Shown here piece after piece: positions 6,648-15,002 of a stretch of 16,221 nucleotides of DNA. Source of the DNA: Aureococcus anophagefferens (lineage: Eukaryota > Sar > Pelagophyceae > Pelagomonadales > Pelagomonadaceae). The position numbers were made by a program, and so were the translations under genes. The stretch lies in NCBI RefSeq assembly GCF_000186865.1, contig NW_008705623.1, positions 27,844 through 44,064 on the forward strand, given 5' to 3'. Each line of letters begins with the position of its first letter. Positions within the stretch are counted from its first letter, which is position 1. The notes under the pieces are model-generated. The model saw only the letters and a list, made by a program, of their open reading frames with translations. It was not told where the DNA came from and did no database searches.

Positions 6648-8279
6648 ATGGCTGACACCGAAGAACAACTCGATAACATATATGGCGACGATAAAGTCCG
6701 AACAAAGTCGTTTGTCGACTCCCAACTTAACACTTTCCTTGATGGCCACAGATTTCAAGTGAACCATACGGCAGAATTCAACTTGGGGCGTTTTAATAAG
6801 AACGTCAGTAACCCTATGTTTGCCAACTTCAGTCAGTATGCCACATATGAAGACTTGGTTCGATCTCCCTCTAACGACCCAAATCTGTACGCGCGTTTGC
6901 GTTGTCATACCATGTCAAAGCTTGAAGAGGCTTTTGATGAGCTCATCAAGGCCTGTTATAGACAAGGGCGTAACGACTCGCCTTTCGACCCACCTCCAGC
7001 TACTCCTCCCGCAAACTACGAACCAAGACCTAGGCCTATCTGGACCAAGGAGTTCATGCTTTCGGCGTTGCGTCAGTGGCGTTACATGCCTAACAAGGTT
7101 AAAACCGGTAGTGGCCCCCAGGGCAACAAAGTGGTTAACACCGACAACAGATGCATTAGGCCAGATGGCTCATTCATCGACCCCGCTAACGCGGGCGAAC
7201 GTTTGCTGTTTGCCCGGGCCATGGCCGTGTGGTTGAATGCTAGTTCTGCGGAGAGAGGCTTTGCGCTGGAGAAGATTGACGACAATCGACCCAGGAATGT
7301 ATGGTTCCTCACCACCGAGTCAAACAGCCTTGTTGTCAGAGAGACGCAGGACGGCGGTGTCCGGCCATACGGAGTGGTCGCCAAGCGCGGCAAATTCTGG
7401 TTTTTGATGATGAATCGCGCTGTTACGAACCATCGAGAAGAGACGAGAAATCCTGTCTTCGACGATCTCAAGTGCAGCGAGTTTGCTGCTTTGTACTGCT
7501 CCATCCCTAATGGCTTTGTCAGGAAAGACAAAAAGATGGAACTCATTCATGGAGGTAATCGGTTGCCAAAGCCGGTCGATTTCGAGTGGGGGTGTCAGGG
7601 CCTTGCGGGTCTGCTCCAGAGGTTTTGTGACATTGATGGATCCAATCAGTCGGCGGCCAAGGATCTGCCCTGCTGGACGGAAATTAAACACCTGGTCACA
7701 AACTATGGTATTCCGAACCCCTTTTGGGCCATCCACACCCTGGTGAAAGCGACAATGGATGTGGTACCTTCTTCCAACAATGAGGAGCACATATCTACTT
7801 TCAACAAGACCAATTACGAGTCTAAGTACTATGCGGACCATTACATTTCGTACCTTAGAGGCTATCAGACTTTCATGGAGAAGAATGGTGTCACTGTGAT
7901 CGATGATAAGCTGCTCACTAAGTTTCAGGATGACTTCTTGCCACAGCATAAGGATCAAGGTAGGGATGGATATGATTCACAGCTCTACTTGCTCGCAGAC
8001 GCGCGGCGTTGTAGCCGTGATGGCCTCCCCACACCTCACATTCCTCCTGCTGTCGCTAGCGCATGGAATACTTTCTCCGATCTTCAGCTCTATCTAACTA
8101 CGTTAGGTAACAAATTTCGGAGAGGGGGAGGACATACAGCATGCTACAGAAGTCCAATGCCAATGAAATATAGCGTACACAGTCTTAATGACTCATCATC
8201 TATGCAATTTGGTACAAAACGCAGCATCCATGGCTTGATGCCACAGCATTCCTGTCTCCTTCATCATGACCATCACTAA
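6648..8279 (+). CDS. gag: Gag-like protein of copia-type element, C-terminus replaced
   Basis: A 543-residue frame starting 148 bases after the LTR, in the place of gag. The capsid-like portion runs through about residue 500 (…LQLYLTTLGNKFRRGGGHTA). The last 40 or so residues, after about 8150, probably read into the unrelated neighbouring sequence and are not gag. No CCHC zinc knuckle or D[ST]GA protease motif is visible in what remains. Residues 192-234 are repeated almost exactly (130 bases, four differences) at 10865-10994, next to pol, which supports the gag assignment. The sequence is not recognisably close to well-known copia gags; position and repeat support the call more than similarity. 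Confidence 0.65.
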   Translation: MADTEEQLDNIYGDDKVRTKSFVDSQLNTFLDGHRFQVNHTAEFNLGRFNKNVSNPMFANFSQYATYEDLVRSPSNDPNLYARLRCHTMSKLEEAFDELIKACYRQGRNDSPFDPPPATPPANYEPRPRPIWTKEFMLSALRQWRYMPNKVKTGSGPQGNKVVNTDNRCIRPDGSFIDPANAGERLLFARAMAVWLNASSAERGFALEKIDDNRPRNVWFLTTESNSLVVRETQDGGVRPYGVVAKRGKFWFLMMNRAVTNHREETRNPVFDDLKCSEFAALYCSIPNGFVRKDKKMELIHGGNRLPKPVDFEWGCQGLAGLLQRFCDIDGSNQSAAKDLPCWTEIKHLVTNYGIPNPFWAIHTLVKATMDVVPSSNNEEHISTFNKTNYESKYYADHYISYLRGYQTFMEKNGVTVIDDKLLTKFQDDFLPQHKDQGRDGYDSQLYLLADARRCSRDGLPTPHIPPAVASAWNTFSDLQLYLTTLGNKFRRGGGHTACYRSPMPMKYSVHSLNDSSSMQFGTKRSIHGLMPQHSCLLHHDHH

Positions 8280-9917
8280 AGGTAAAATATGATCCGTGCT
8301 CTGGCTGTATCGAGAAACGCAACCATCAATGGCATTCCTGAGCTTTTCCCGCCTTGAGATTGGGATTAGTGCTGCAAAGGTAGTGGAAATTTTGTTACTC
8401 TGGTGGCCATTGTCCCCTGTGAGCTTGTAGTCTGGTGCATCTTCCTTGCATGTCCCACGCCCATCCCATCCCCTGTTGTGGATGTCGATTTGCACAAAAT
8501 TCTGTACCTTCTCGATCAATGCTATGTCAACATCAAGCACACCACTGCCTGGGGGAGCAGTATATGTAGGGCTAAGGATCCTGTCCATTTCCAATGAAGC
8601 TTTTTTACTAGCTGCCCGCATCTGCCTGCTGTGTGGTATCAACCAACTGCCCTTGCACTGTCGCGGGAGTCCAGCATTGTAGGCTGTAGCAAGCCACTGC
8701 TCTGTCAGTTTGATGGTAATGCTGTGGAAGTCCTCCACACATTTCATTGACATCTTCGAACGTAGGTCCATGGCGCACACCCAACGCCACGGCGTACCCA
8801 CAAACTCACCCATCTCCATCAATGCTTCAGTTAGGCATGTTCTCCATATTTGCCCATGGTCAATGGACCGAATCCACCATGTCATGGCCTCTGCCAATGG
8901 GCCTTTTCTGACCTCGTCCCCCGCCAGCGGACTTTGCTTGCAGAAGTCCCTGTAAGCACTCGTCATGTTCTTCACAAAGGTCCACTGGTCCTTGCTCAGA
9001 GCCTCAGGGCATGATTCGGAAGGCAGAGATAGGGCTCTTTTTATGGCTCTATTTACATCTTTACCAAACGAGAGAGACTTCAGATTGTACGGATGCCTTT
9101 TCGCAGCATTTTCCAAGACAAGATCCCCAGGTGACTGTTGCTGCGGCTGTGGCTGTGGCTGCTGCTGTGTCTGTGGCTGTTGTAGCACTGGTGCTGACTG
9201 TTGTGGTGGCTGTAGCTGTCCCGGCTGCATCCGCTGCTGCGGTGGCTGTAGTTGTAGTGGTGCTGGATGTTGTGGCACTGGTGCTGGATGTTGTGGCACT
9301 GGTGCTGGATGTTGTGGCACTGGTGCTGGATGTTGTAGCACTGGTGCTGGCTGTTGTGCTAGCTGTAGCTGTCCCGGCTGCATCTGCTGCTGCTGTGGCT
9401 GTAGTTGTAGTGGTGCTGGATGTTGTGGCACTGGTGCTGGATGTTGTGGCACTGGTGCTGGATGTTGTGGCACTGGTGCTGGATGTTGTAGCACTGGTGC
9501 AGGCTGTTGTGCTAGCTGTAGCTGTCCCTGCGGCTGTCGTACGAGTCCATGCTGGACAAGAAGACCATGTGCCTGCTGTAGCTGCTGCTGTAGAAGTCCT
9601 GCCCCCTCCTGTAGCTGTGCTATATGATTAACCATTGACTGGACCATCTTCTTGAAGTGGCGGCCCTCTATCACAGACTTTGACCCGGATGCCCGCTCCG
9701 TCGTAACCCTCCCGCGGATATCAGCTGGCATATACCTCAGCACATGCTCCTCCAGTGGACCATCAGTATCCAACACAAAGAACTTCCTCATCTCTAAGAC
9801 CGATTTTCCAGTACCCCTTTTACCACCTCCACCTTGAGGCTGCTCGTATCCCGTACCCGCCGCTGCTCCCGCGGGCCGCGGGACCCGCTGCCCACGGGGC
9901 GGCGGGATGGTCCGCAT
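8196..9917 (-). CDS. Hypothetical protein with Pro/Gln-rich 51-residue repeats
   Basis: A 573-residue intronless frame. The ATG at 9917 is preceded two codons upstream by an in-frame TAG, so the start is well bounded. Residues about 75-118 (HFKKMVQSMVNHIAQLQEGA and on) look like a coiled coil. Residues about 134-236 are two copies of a 51-residue unit built of QHPAPVP heptads and QLQP stretches, followed by more Pro/Gln. The last 300 residues are globular, with many Trp, Arg and Met and no motif I can name. It sits between a cut gag and a cut GC-rich gene, so it may be cargo or the coding part of an inserted element, but I found no terminal inverted repeats. It could equally be a host gene carried in by a rearrangement. 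Confidence 0.6.
   Translation of the reverse strand: MRTIPPPRGQRVPRPAGAAAGTGYEQPQGGGGKRGTGKSVLEMRKFFVLDTDGPLEEHVLRYMPADIRGRVTTERASGSKSVIEGRHFKKMVQSMVNHIAQLQEGAGLLQQQLQQAHGLLVQHGLVRQPQGQLQLAQQPAPVLQHPAPVPQHPAPVPQHPAPVPQHPAPLQLQPQQQQMQPGQLQLAQQPAPVLQHPAPVPQHPAPVPQHPAPVPQHPAPLQLQPPQQRMQPGQLQPPQQSAPVLQQPQTQQQPQPQPQQQSPGDLVLENAAKRHPYNLKSLSFGKDVNRAIKRALSLPSESCPEALSKDQWTFVKNMTSAYRDFCKQSPLAGDEVRKGPLAEAMTWWIRSIDHGQIWRTCLTEALMEMGEFVGTPWRWVCAMDLRSKMSMKCVEDFHSITIKLTEQWLATAYNAGLPRQCKGSWLIPHSRQMRAASKKASLEMDRILSPTYTAPPGSGVLDVDIALIEKVQNFVQIDIHNRGWDGRGTCKEDAPDYKLTGDNGHQSNKISTTFAALIPISRREKLRNAIDGCVSRYSQSTDHILPLVMVMMKETGMLWHQAMDAAFCTKLHR
9211..9516 (-). repeat. 153-base coding tandem repeat, two copies
   Basis: 9211-9363 and 9364-9516 match with three differences. 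Each holds four consecutive 21-base units (GGTGCTGGATGTTGTGGCACT or close) encoding QHPAPVP-type heptads on the minus strand, plus a unique part. A partial third copy begins at 9517. The period is a multiple of three, so unit number can change without breaking the frame. Confidence 0.85.
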
Positions 9918-10214
9918 GACCTATGGGAACGGACAAGGTGTCGGGAAGGAACAAGAGGGGCGAACGAGGGCCACGCACCACAGCGGTCGGGCGGAACCCG
10001 ACGACAAACCAACCGCCAAACCAGAAAACGATATCGCTCCAGCATCTTAACTGCCACTGCAAGAGCTTTGCGGTCCGCAAACCCGCTTAGGATTCCTAGG
10101 ATATGCGTCATATCATGCATAGGTTTATTCAGCGAATGCTTATCAGATTGATATGCTCTATATGTGAAACAAGAATGATAGACTCAAAAAAATTTAAAAG
10201 ACAATTCAAAAAAC
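9918..10214. other. Upstream region of the minus-strand gene
   Basis: No gene supported. The composition falls from GC-rich to strongly AT-rich (10170-10214) and then jumps to GC-rich at about 10217, marking a hard boundary. The promoter of the minus-strand gene would lie here, but no clear TATA box or initiator can be assigned. Confidence 0.35.
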
Positions 10215-11063
10215 TTGGGGCCGGCGTCGGACCCCGATCGCCAGGCCGTCTTCGAGGTCTCCGACCCGGAGGTGTGCTCCCGGATCTCGGACACCGTGCG
10301 CGGTGGTGGCGCCGCGGCGACGGGCGTGCGCGACGACGCCATGGACAGCGACGACGAGCCCGCGGCCGACGAGCCCGCGCAGAGCGTCGTCGAGTAGGCG
10401 GACCCGGAGAAGTGGACCGCCTTCGACTCGCCGGGCACGGTCGGGACCACCGGCTACCCGCCCTTGGACCACGCGAAAAACCTGCCCCTGGTGGACTACT
10501 ACCAGGCGCGGCAGCCCGCGGGCGACGCGCGCGACGCGACGCCGGTCGCGCTCTGCTCGTTCGTCTTCAAATCGGCGGCCGGCGGCGGCGAGCAGTTCAC
10601 TCCGGCGCCAGCGCCCGCCGCCGCGCCGGCGGCTACTCCGGCGCCGGCGCCCGCGCCGGCGCTCGAGGAGGATTCGGCGTCCACGGCGCCCGTCTCTCGG
10701 GCGCCCAGCCCGTCGCCGCAGTACGCCGACGACGACGACGACGACGACGTGCTGGCCTTCGACCCGGGCCTCGGCCGCGGCGACAAGGCCAAGGCCAAGG
10801 AGGACGTCGACGAGTTCGGCGTGCCCGTCGCCGCGCCGGCGGCCGCGCGCGAGCGCGGCGGCCGCATGGCCGTGTGGTTGAATGCTAGTTCTGCAGAGAG
10901 AGGCTTTGCGCTGGAGAAGATTGACGACAATCGACCCAGAAATGTATGGTTCCTCACCACCGAGTCCAACAGCCTTGTTGTCAGAGAGACACAGCGCAGG
11001 CGTTTCCCTTACTCAGGCAACGTGTACCTACAACGTGGGCTGCTACACTGGAGGCGAGCTTAA
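10215..11063 (+). pseudogene. GC-rich gene fragment with in-frame TAG, fused to gag piece
   Basis: One frame stays open from about 10215 to the stop at 11061-11063 except for a single TAG at 10395-10397. Before it the protein is acidic (SDPEVCSRISDTVR, DDAMDSDDEPAADEP). After it come ADPEKWTAFDSPGTVG, a Pro/Ala-rich stretch, a run of seven Asp and a charged tail. At 10865 the frame passes without a break into 43 residues identical to the local gag (MAVWLNASSAERG onward), then a short tail in pol DNA. Neither natural end is visible: the left end is a sharp AT/GC boundary and the right end is the element junction. The family is unknown. The stop may be a real nonsense change or a sequencing error. 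Confidence 0.5.
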
Positions 11064-14000
11064 GCTGCCTAGTTTCGATGAGAGCCCTGCTCAATCAGAG
11101 CTTCAGAACGTTTGTCAACAGACTTTCAGTCTTCACTCTAAGGCAGTAGCGGAGCTTGAAGTCTTTGATGGAGTACTCTTCAACATCTCTAGTTTTTGTT
11201 CAAACAATAAACTCTCCAACACCCAAACTCTTGTCGATCACCTTAACTCTGTGCAGCCTGGTTGCATTGACTTTAGCGATCACGCTCTTATGACTTACAA
11301 GGATGTCAATTTTGAGTTGGAATCTTGTTATCTCTCCCGGTCATCCTACCTTGGATACGTAAACGGCGAAAATGTGAAAGGCAACAAAGTATACTCCATA
11401 CAACGAGCCTCTCCTACCTTCACTAGTTGGGCGAACATCCTTATTCTAGATGACAGACACAAGAACAAGATGTTTAGAGGGATACGCGGCTTGACTTTCA
11501 ATGAAATCCTCCGGATCAATCACCTCGCCGAAGAGCAAGAAGATTTCCTGAGATCTATTTCTGAAGATCAAGCCTACACCTACATAGCTAACGCAGTGCC
11601 CTCTGGAATGCTTCATGCCGTCTATAAAGCGGTCATTGATGATTTGGATGGTGGCTTAAACCGCGGGGGAGCGTACTATGTTCTTTCCAATCTAGTCGCA
11701 TTCAAGACACCAAAGAAGAACACAGCAACGCACTTGATTGGCAGAGTTATGAATTGCATGTTCCAACCAAAGAATGATACGGGACATGCTCTGAACAATT
11801 CCTATTCTGAATTTCCAAAGATTGATACTGATGTGTCCAAGAAAAGGAATGTGCGCACTGCAAAACACAATACTACTACCCGCGATACCACTGAAGCTGC
11901 TAGTAAGAAGCGTATGCGTGACTTTCATCGCATCTATCACTGTAACAATGACGTTGCGGCTAAGACAATGCAGTGTACTACCAACCATCGTCTTCTTCCT
12001 GGTGATATTAAGCACAAGCAAAATTGCATGGAATGTTCCATTTGCAAGAACGATAAGAACCCTCGCCGACACTTCAACAAGAACTTACCCAAGAAAGAAG
12101 TTTCCTTGTCCGTTGGTGAGGGCTACTCTTTTGATGGGGCAGACTTAACTCATATCTCCCATCAGGGTTTTCGCTATGTGCTTAACTTTATCGACATTGT
12201 CAGCAAGACGAGAGTCGCTTACTATGTGAGGTCTAATGCAACACATGAGTTCCGTGAAGCACTTGAGTATGTGAAAACGTACTCTAAGCAATTCACCGGC
12301 AATGAGCTGAAATACCTGTACTCAGACATGTTTTCAACTTACATGGAGTTTAGAAGTGACGATGGCATTGCTGCATTTCGCAATGAAACTGGAGTTACCC
12401 TGGAAGTGTGCCCTCCTTACATGCATTGGAAAAATGGTGAGGTTGAATCCTCCATTCATGAATGTAAGAAAGGGACTAGGGTCCGTCTCCGTAATTTCAA
12501 TCAGCAGCTAGCTCGCTTGAAGAATCATCGATACATCAGAGACACAAACGACTACTGGCCATGGGCTTGGGAACACACGTGTCAAAGCTTTAACTCACTC
12601 GCGTCTGTAGCACTAGAAAAACGTTACGGTGTAGTTCTAACACCCTGGCAACTGTTTACTGGTGACACTGGCCATCACAAACTGACACTCCAGCCTTTTG
12701 GCGAATTCTGTTACAGTCTTGTACAGAAGGAGAACCGCGATGGGTCACTCGGTGAAGTTAGAGAGTCAGCGTATTTCCTCATCCATGGGCGGATGAACTC
12801 GTTGAAGAACAAGTTCACAGACATGCCCAGAGCGCAGGTATGTCTGTTCAATGATGGCAAGATTCGAACCACAGGCTCTGCGATCTTCCCATACGAGCTA
12901 TCCAATGAACTTCATGATGGAACCAGGAAAATAATCTTAGATCCTGCTTTACCACAGCCACCTGAAGAAGAAACGGCGGATGTCTCTGATGGGCATGGCT
13001 GGACTCAAAGGACAATTCATCGCACCTCAGACGAATTCCAGCAAACCCTGTCCGATATCGACATGGACCTAAATAAGGACCCGGATCCCATGCAGATAGA
13101 TCGGCAAAGAAACAAAATAGCCAAGGCACATGACGTGCCTAGGAAGTCATATGTTCCGGACCCAAGTGACTATCCGGATACAAAGGACAACCCGAATGAA
13201 GCGGCTTTCTCTCCAGAAGAGGAGGACTCCGGGGGAGAAGCTGACATGGAACATGGTCAGCAGAAAGAAAAGAATGAAACCCACCCACCCGTCCCTGAAG
13301 AGCCCATGCGATATGGGGCCGATGGCAACTACGATCAAGACGACACATATGAGCAGGCGCACAAGGATATACCGCTTGAGTGCCGGCCACTCCCGTGGCA
13401 CCTGCGTAAGCGCCGGCGTTCGCCGGTTCAACGTTTCAGCTTCGGCACTGACATCAGCAGGGCGGACTCTCGTTGGGACGAGTCTCTGCTTGTGATTCCT
13501 TCTATTGGCGAGTTACTCGAGGCGAATGCTGAGGTTTACGTCATGCCTGGCGCAACTCATCATGTGCGTGCTCACACTCGCTATAAGGCGTACCGACGCG
13601 CCAAGACCCTGCCGGAGTATTTCGCTTACGGCGGTACTCACGAGGACTACCGAAACGATGTTTGGTATGGCATTCTGCGCTTCTTAAACCCTGAGCTCTA
13701 TGCTCTGCAGTACTCTCGCGGAGCTAACTGGAGCAAGCTTAGCTCCGGGGGAGAAAAAGGTATGCCCAAGATGGCAGGTGAAGCTTACGCTTGCTATTAT
13801 CAGTCAGACTCAGCAGAACCTCCGATAGTGCCAGATAAATCCTCTCTTTGCGACGAGAAACTTTTACGCGAGGCAAGAATACAGCGGAATCTCGTAGAGG
13901 ACTACCAGCGTGCCAATATGTTAGGCATGACACATGATCAGTACCATACAGTCAAGTATGACTCTTATAGTTTGGTGAAGAATCCAGAAGCTCATTATGC

Positions 14001-14667
14001 AACTAACTACGATGTTCATGAACAACTAGTGGACTACCTTACTCTCTTGACAAATCAAGTCATTGAGAATACTGAGGATGGTGCAGCTGCGATTCCACAG
14101 GCTACAGAGATCTTCTTAGCCCTATACACTGTCACTAAGGAAGACATTCGAATTGATACGAGCAAGCTAGCAGACCTAGCAAAGACACCAATTGAGCAAA
14201 GACCCAAAATGATAGAGGCCATAGCAAAGGAAATACATGACCTCTGCTCTATTGGTGCATTTGAACTAGTTCCTATGCCTGATCGCGCTAGACCCATTGA
14301 CTCAAGAATTGTCCTCAAGGTCAAATATAGAGCCGATGGAGCTTATGACAAGCACAAAGCTCGCCTCGTTGCGCGCGGCTTTCTTGCGCGCCTTGGCGTA
14401 GACTTCTTTAGCACTTTCAGTCCCATGGCTTCTCTTACCGCTGTACGAATGATGTTCTCCCTGGCAGTTAATCAAGGCTTCGATATTTGGCACTGCGATT
14501 GCTGTCTGTCTCTATATCTCCATGACTATACTGTAGTACAGTACGCTACACTACCACTACCCTACTACCATCATGCTAGTACTGTACCTACCCTAGTTAG
14601 GCTCTCCTTCCCGTTCCCCCTCCTTTATAATCAGTTACTATCTTATGACTGCGCTACCGTAAGGTAG
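10882..14667 (+). CDS. pol: Copia-type Pol, integrase to partial reverse transcriptase
   Basis: The frame is open for 1,261 codons, but true pol coding starts near 10994; before that it reads gag DNA in the wrong frame. The integrase zinc finger is His349, His353, Cys382, Cys385. The catalytic core is Asp418 or Asp421, Asp482 (YSDMF) and Glu522 (NGEVE). A 450-500 residue linker follows, with an acidic stretch and a basic patch (842-846). The RT_copia start is EIHDLCSIGAFELVP (about 1115), then KARLVARGF (from Lys1159) and FSPMASLTAVR. Pol ends at Asp1206 in FDIWHCD, where the DV..AFL motif should continue; the rest is translated LTR. No D[ST]GA protease motif is seen in the N-terminal 300 residues, which I cannot assign. 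Without YxDD and RNase H the product cannot be a working polymerase, though the integrase looks complete. Confidence 0.8.
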   Translation: MLVLQREALRWRRLTTIDPEMYGSSPPSPTALLSERHSAGVSLTQATCTYNVGCYTGGELKLPSFDESPAQSELQNVCQQTFSLHSKAVAELEVFDGVLFNISSFCSNNKLSNTQTLVDHLNSVQPGCIDFSDHALMTYKDVNFELESCYLSRSSYLGYVNGENVKGNKVYSIQRASPTFTSWANILILDDRHKNKMFRGIRGLTFNEILRINHLAEEQEDFLRSISEDQAYTYIANAVPSGMLHAVYKAVIDDLDGGLNRGGAYYVLSNLVAFKTPKKNTATHLIGRVMNCMFQPKNDTGHALNNSYSEFPKIDTDVSKKRNVRTAKHNTTTRDTTEAASKKRMRDFHRIYHCNNDVAAKTMQCTTNHRLLPGDIKHKQNCMECSICKNDKNPRRHFNKNLPKKEVSLSVGEGYSFDGADLTHISHQGFRYVLNFIDIVSKTRVAYYVRSNATHEFREALEYVKTYSKQFTGNELKYLYSDMFSTYMEFRSDDGIAAFRNETGVTLEVCPPYMHWKNGEVESSIHECKKGTRVRLRNFNQQLARLKNHRYIRDTNDYWPWAWEHTCQSFNSLASVALEKRYGVVLTPWQLFTGDTGHHKLTLQPFGEFCYSLVQKENRDGSLGEVRESAYFLIHGRMNSLKNKFTDMPRAQVCLFNDGKIRTTGSAIFPYELSNELHDGTRKIILDPALPQPPEEETADVSDGHGWTQRTIHRTSDEFQQTLSDIDMDLNKDPDPMQIDRQRNKIAKAHDVPRKSYVPDPSDYPDTKDNPNEAAFSPEEEDSGGEADMEHGQQKEKNETHPPVPEEPMRYGADGNYDQDDTYEQAHKDIPLECRPLPWHLRKRRRSPVQRFSFGTDISRADSRWDESLLVIPSIGELLEANAEVYVMPGATHHVRAHTRYKAYRRAKTLPEYFAYGGTHEDYRNDVWYGILRFLNPELYALQYSRGANWSKLSSGGEKGMPKMAGEAYACYYQSDSAEPPIVPDKSSLCDEKLLREARIQRNLVEDYQRANMLGMTHDQYHTVKYDSYSLVKNPEAHYATNYDVHEQLVDYLTLLTNQVIENTEDGAAAIPQATEIFLALYTVTKEDIRIDTSKLADLAKTPIEQRPKMIEAIAKEIHDLCSIGAFELVPMPDRARPIDSRIVLKVKYRADGAYDKHKARLVARGFLARLGVDFFSTFSPMASLTAVRMMFSLAVNQGFDIWHCDCCLSLYLHDYTVVQYATLPLPYYHHASTVPTLVRLSFPFPLLYNQLLSYDCATVR

Positions 14668-14762
14668 CACACTGAGCTTCCCCTCTCACCCACTGTGCCT
14701 ATCCTGCTACTACGGACTGTACCTTAACGTCAAGTTGACGTACGGGACTTAGTTTCTTTACA
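14499..14762 (+). repeat. LTR, copy 2, lacking its 5' end
   Basis: Matches 6223-6500, with a 14-base shorter CT microsatellite and two substitutions (near 14643 and 14739). It starts within TTGCTGTCTGTCTCT directly after the reverse-transcriptase coding sequence and ends TTTACA. The TATA box (14624-14631) and hairpin (14653-14668) are kept. Confidence 0.85.
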
Positions 14763-15002
14763 CGAGAGTCGAGCCCGATGAAAGCCTCGATGAGATTCTA
14801 CCCCCGGCGAGATTTTGGCCGAGGGTCGCTCGACCTTCAACTAGTGTTAGAGAACTGCAGGAGCCGGCAGATGCAAGTACGCGACACGTTGGAAGGCTCG
14901 GGCCGCCCGCGCATTCAACGACGCACTCGGCGCCTTTGCAGGGCACGAGAGTCGAGCCCGATGAAAGCCTCGATGAGATTCTACCCCCGGCGAGATTTTG
15001 GC
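14761..15002. repeat. Exact 59-base direct repeat
   Basis: The 59 bases at 14761-14819 recur exactly at 14944-15002, a spacing of 183. Both copies start CACGAGAGTCGAGCCCGATG and end GGCGAGATTTTGGC. The first copy begins on the last two bases (CA) of the LTR. The sequence between (14820-14943) is GC-rich with no recognisable gene. Confidence 0.8.

Larger units (their letters stand above)
6192..8150 (+). mobile_element. Ty1/copia-type LTR retrotransposon, copy 1 (5' part)
   Basis: It comprises an LTR (6192-6500), a candidate primer-binding site, an untranslated leader and a gag-like ORF. The same LTR 3' part recurs at 14499-14762 and the same gag segment at 10865-10994, the latter beside copia-type integrase and reverse-transcriptase sequence; this assigns the family. 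Copy 1 stops inside or just after gag at about 8120-8195, where unrelated sequence carrying a minus-strand gene begins. No pol follows in this copy. The right end is approximate. Confidence 0.75.
10865..14762 (+). mobile_element. Copia-type retrotransposon, copy 2 (internally deleted)
   Basis: It comprises a 130-base gag fragment (10865-10994, matching 7220-7349), a jump into pol, integrase, a long linker, the N-terminal part of the reverse transcriptase and an LTR lacking its first 31 bases (14499-14762). The 5' LTR, most of gag, the reverse-transcriptase palm, RNase H and the polypurine tract are absent. The five bases before 6192 (GTGAG) and after 14762 (CGAGA) do not match, so no target-site duplication frames copies 1 and 2 as one element. 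Confidence 0.75.

Noticed and set aside
7320..7958. Minus-strand 212-residue frame
   Set aside because: Lies fully inside the gag-like ORF, which has the better start context and element position.
8965..9631. Plus-strand frames of Cys/Gly and Val/Ala repeats
   Set aside because: These are the reverse reading of the PQ-repeat gene; there is no non-repeat domain.
8130..10215. The minus-strand unit as a DNA transposon with inverted ends
   Set aside because: Comparing the left flank (8130-8190) with the reverse complement of 10100-10215 shows no shared terminus.
11400..11475. ILILDDRH as the retroviral-type protease active site
   Set aside because: The D[ST]GA signature is absent and the surrounding residues do not fit; no protease call is made.
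6192..14762. A single complete LTR element bounded by the two LTRs
   Set aside because: The bases next to the LTR ends do not match as a target duplication, the gag segment is present twice, and the right LTR lacks its start.
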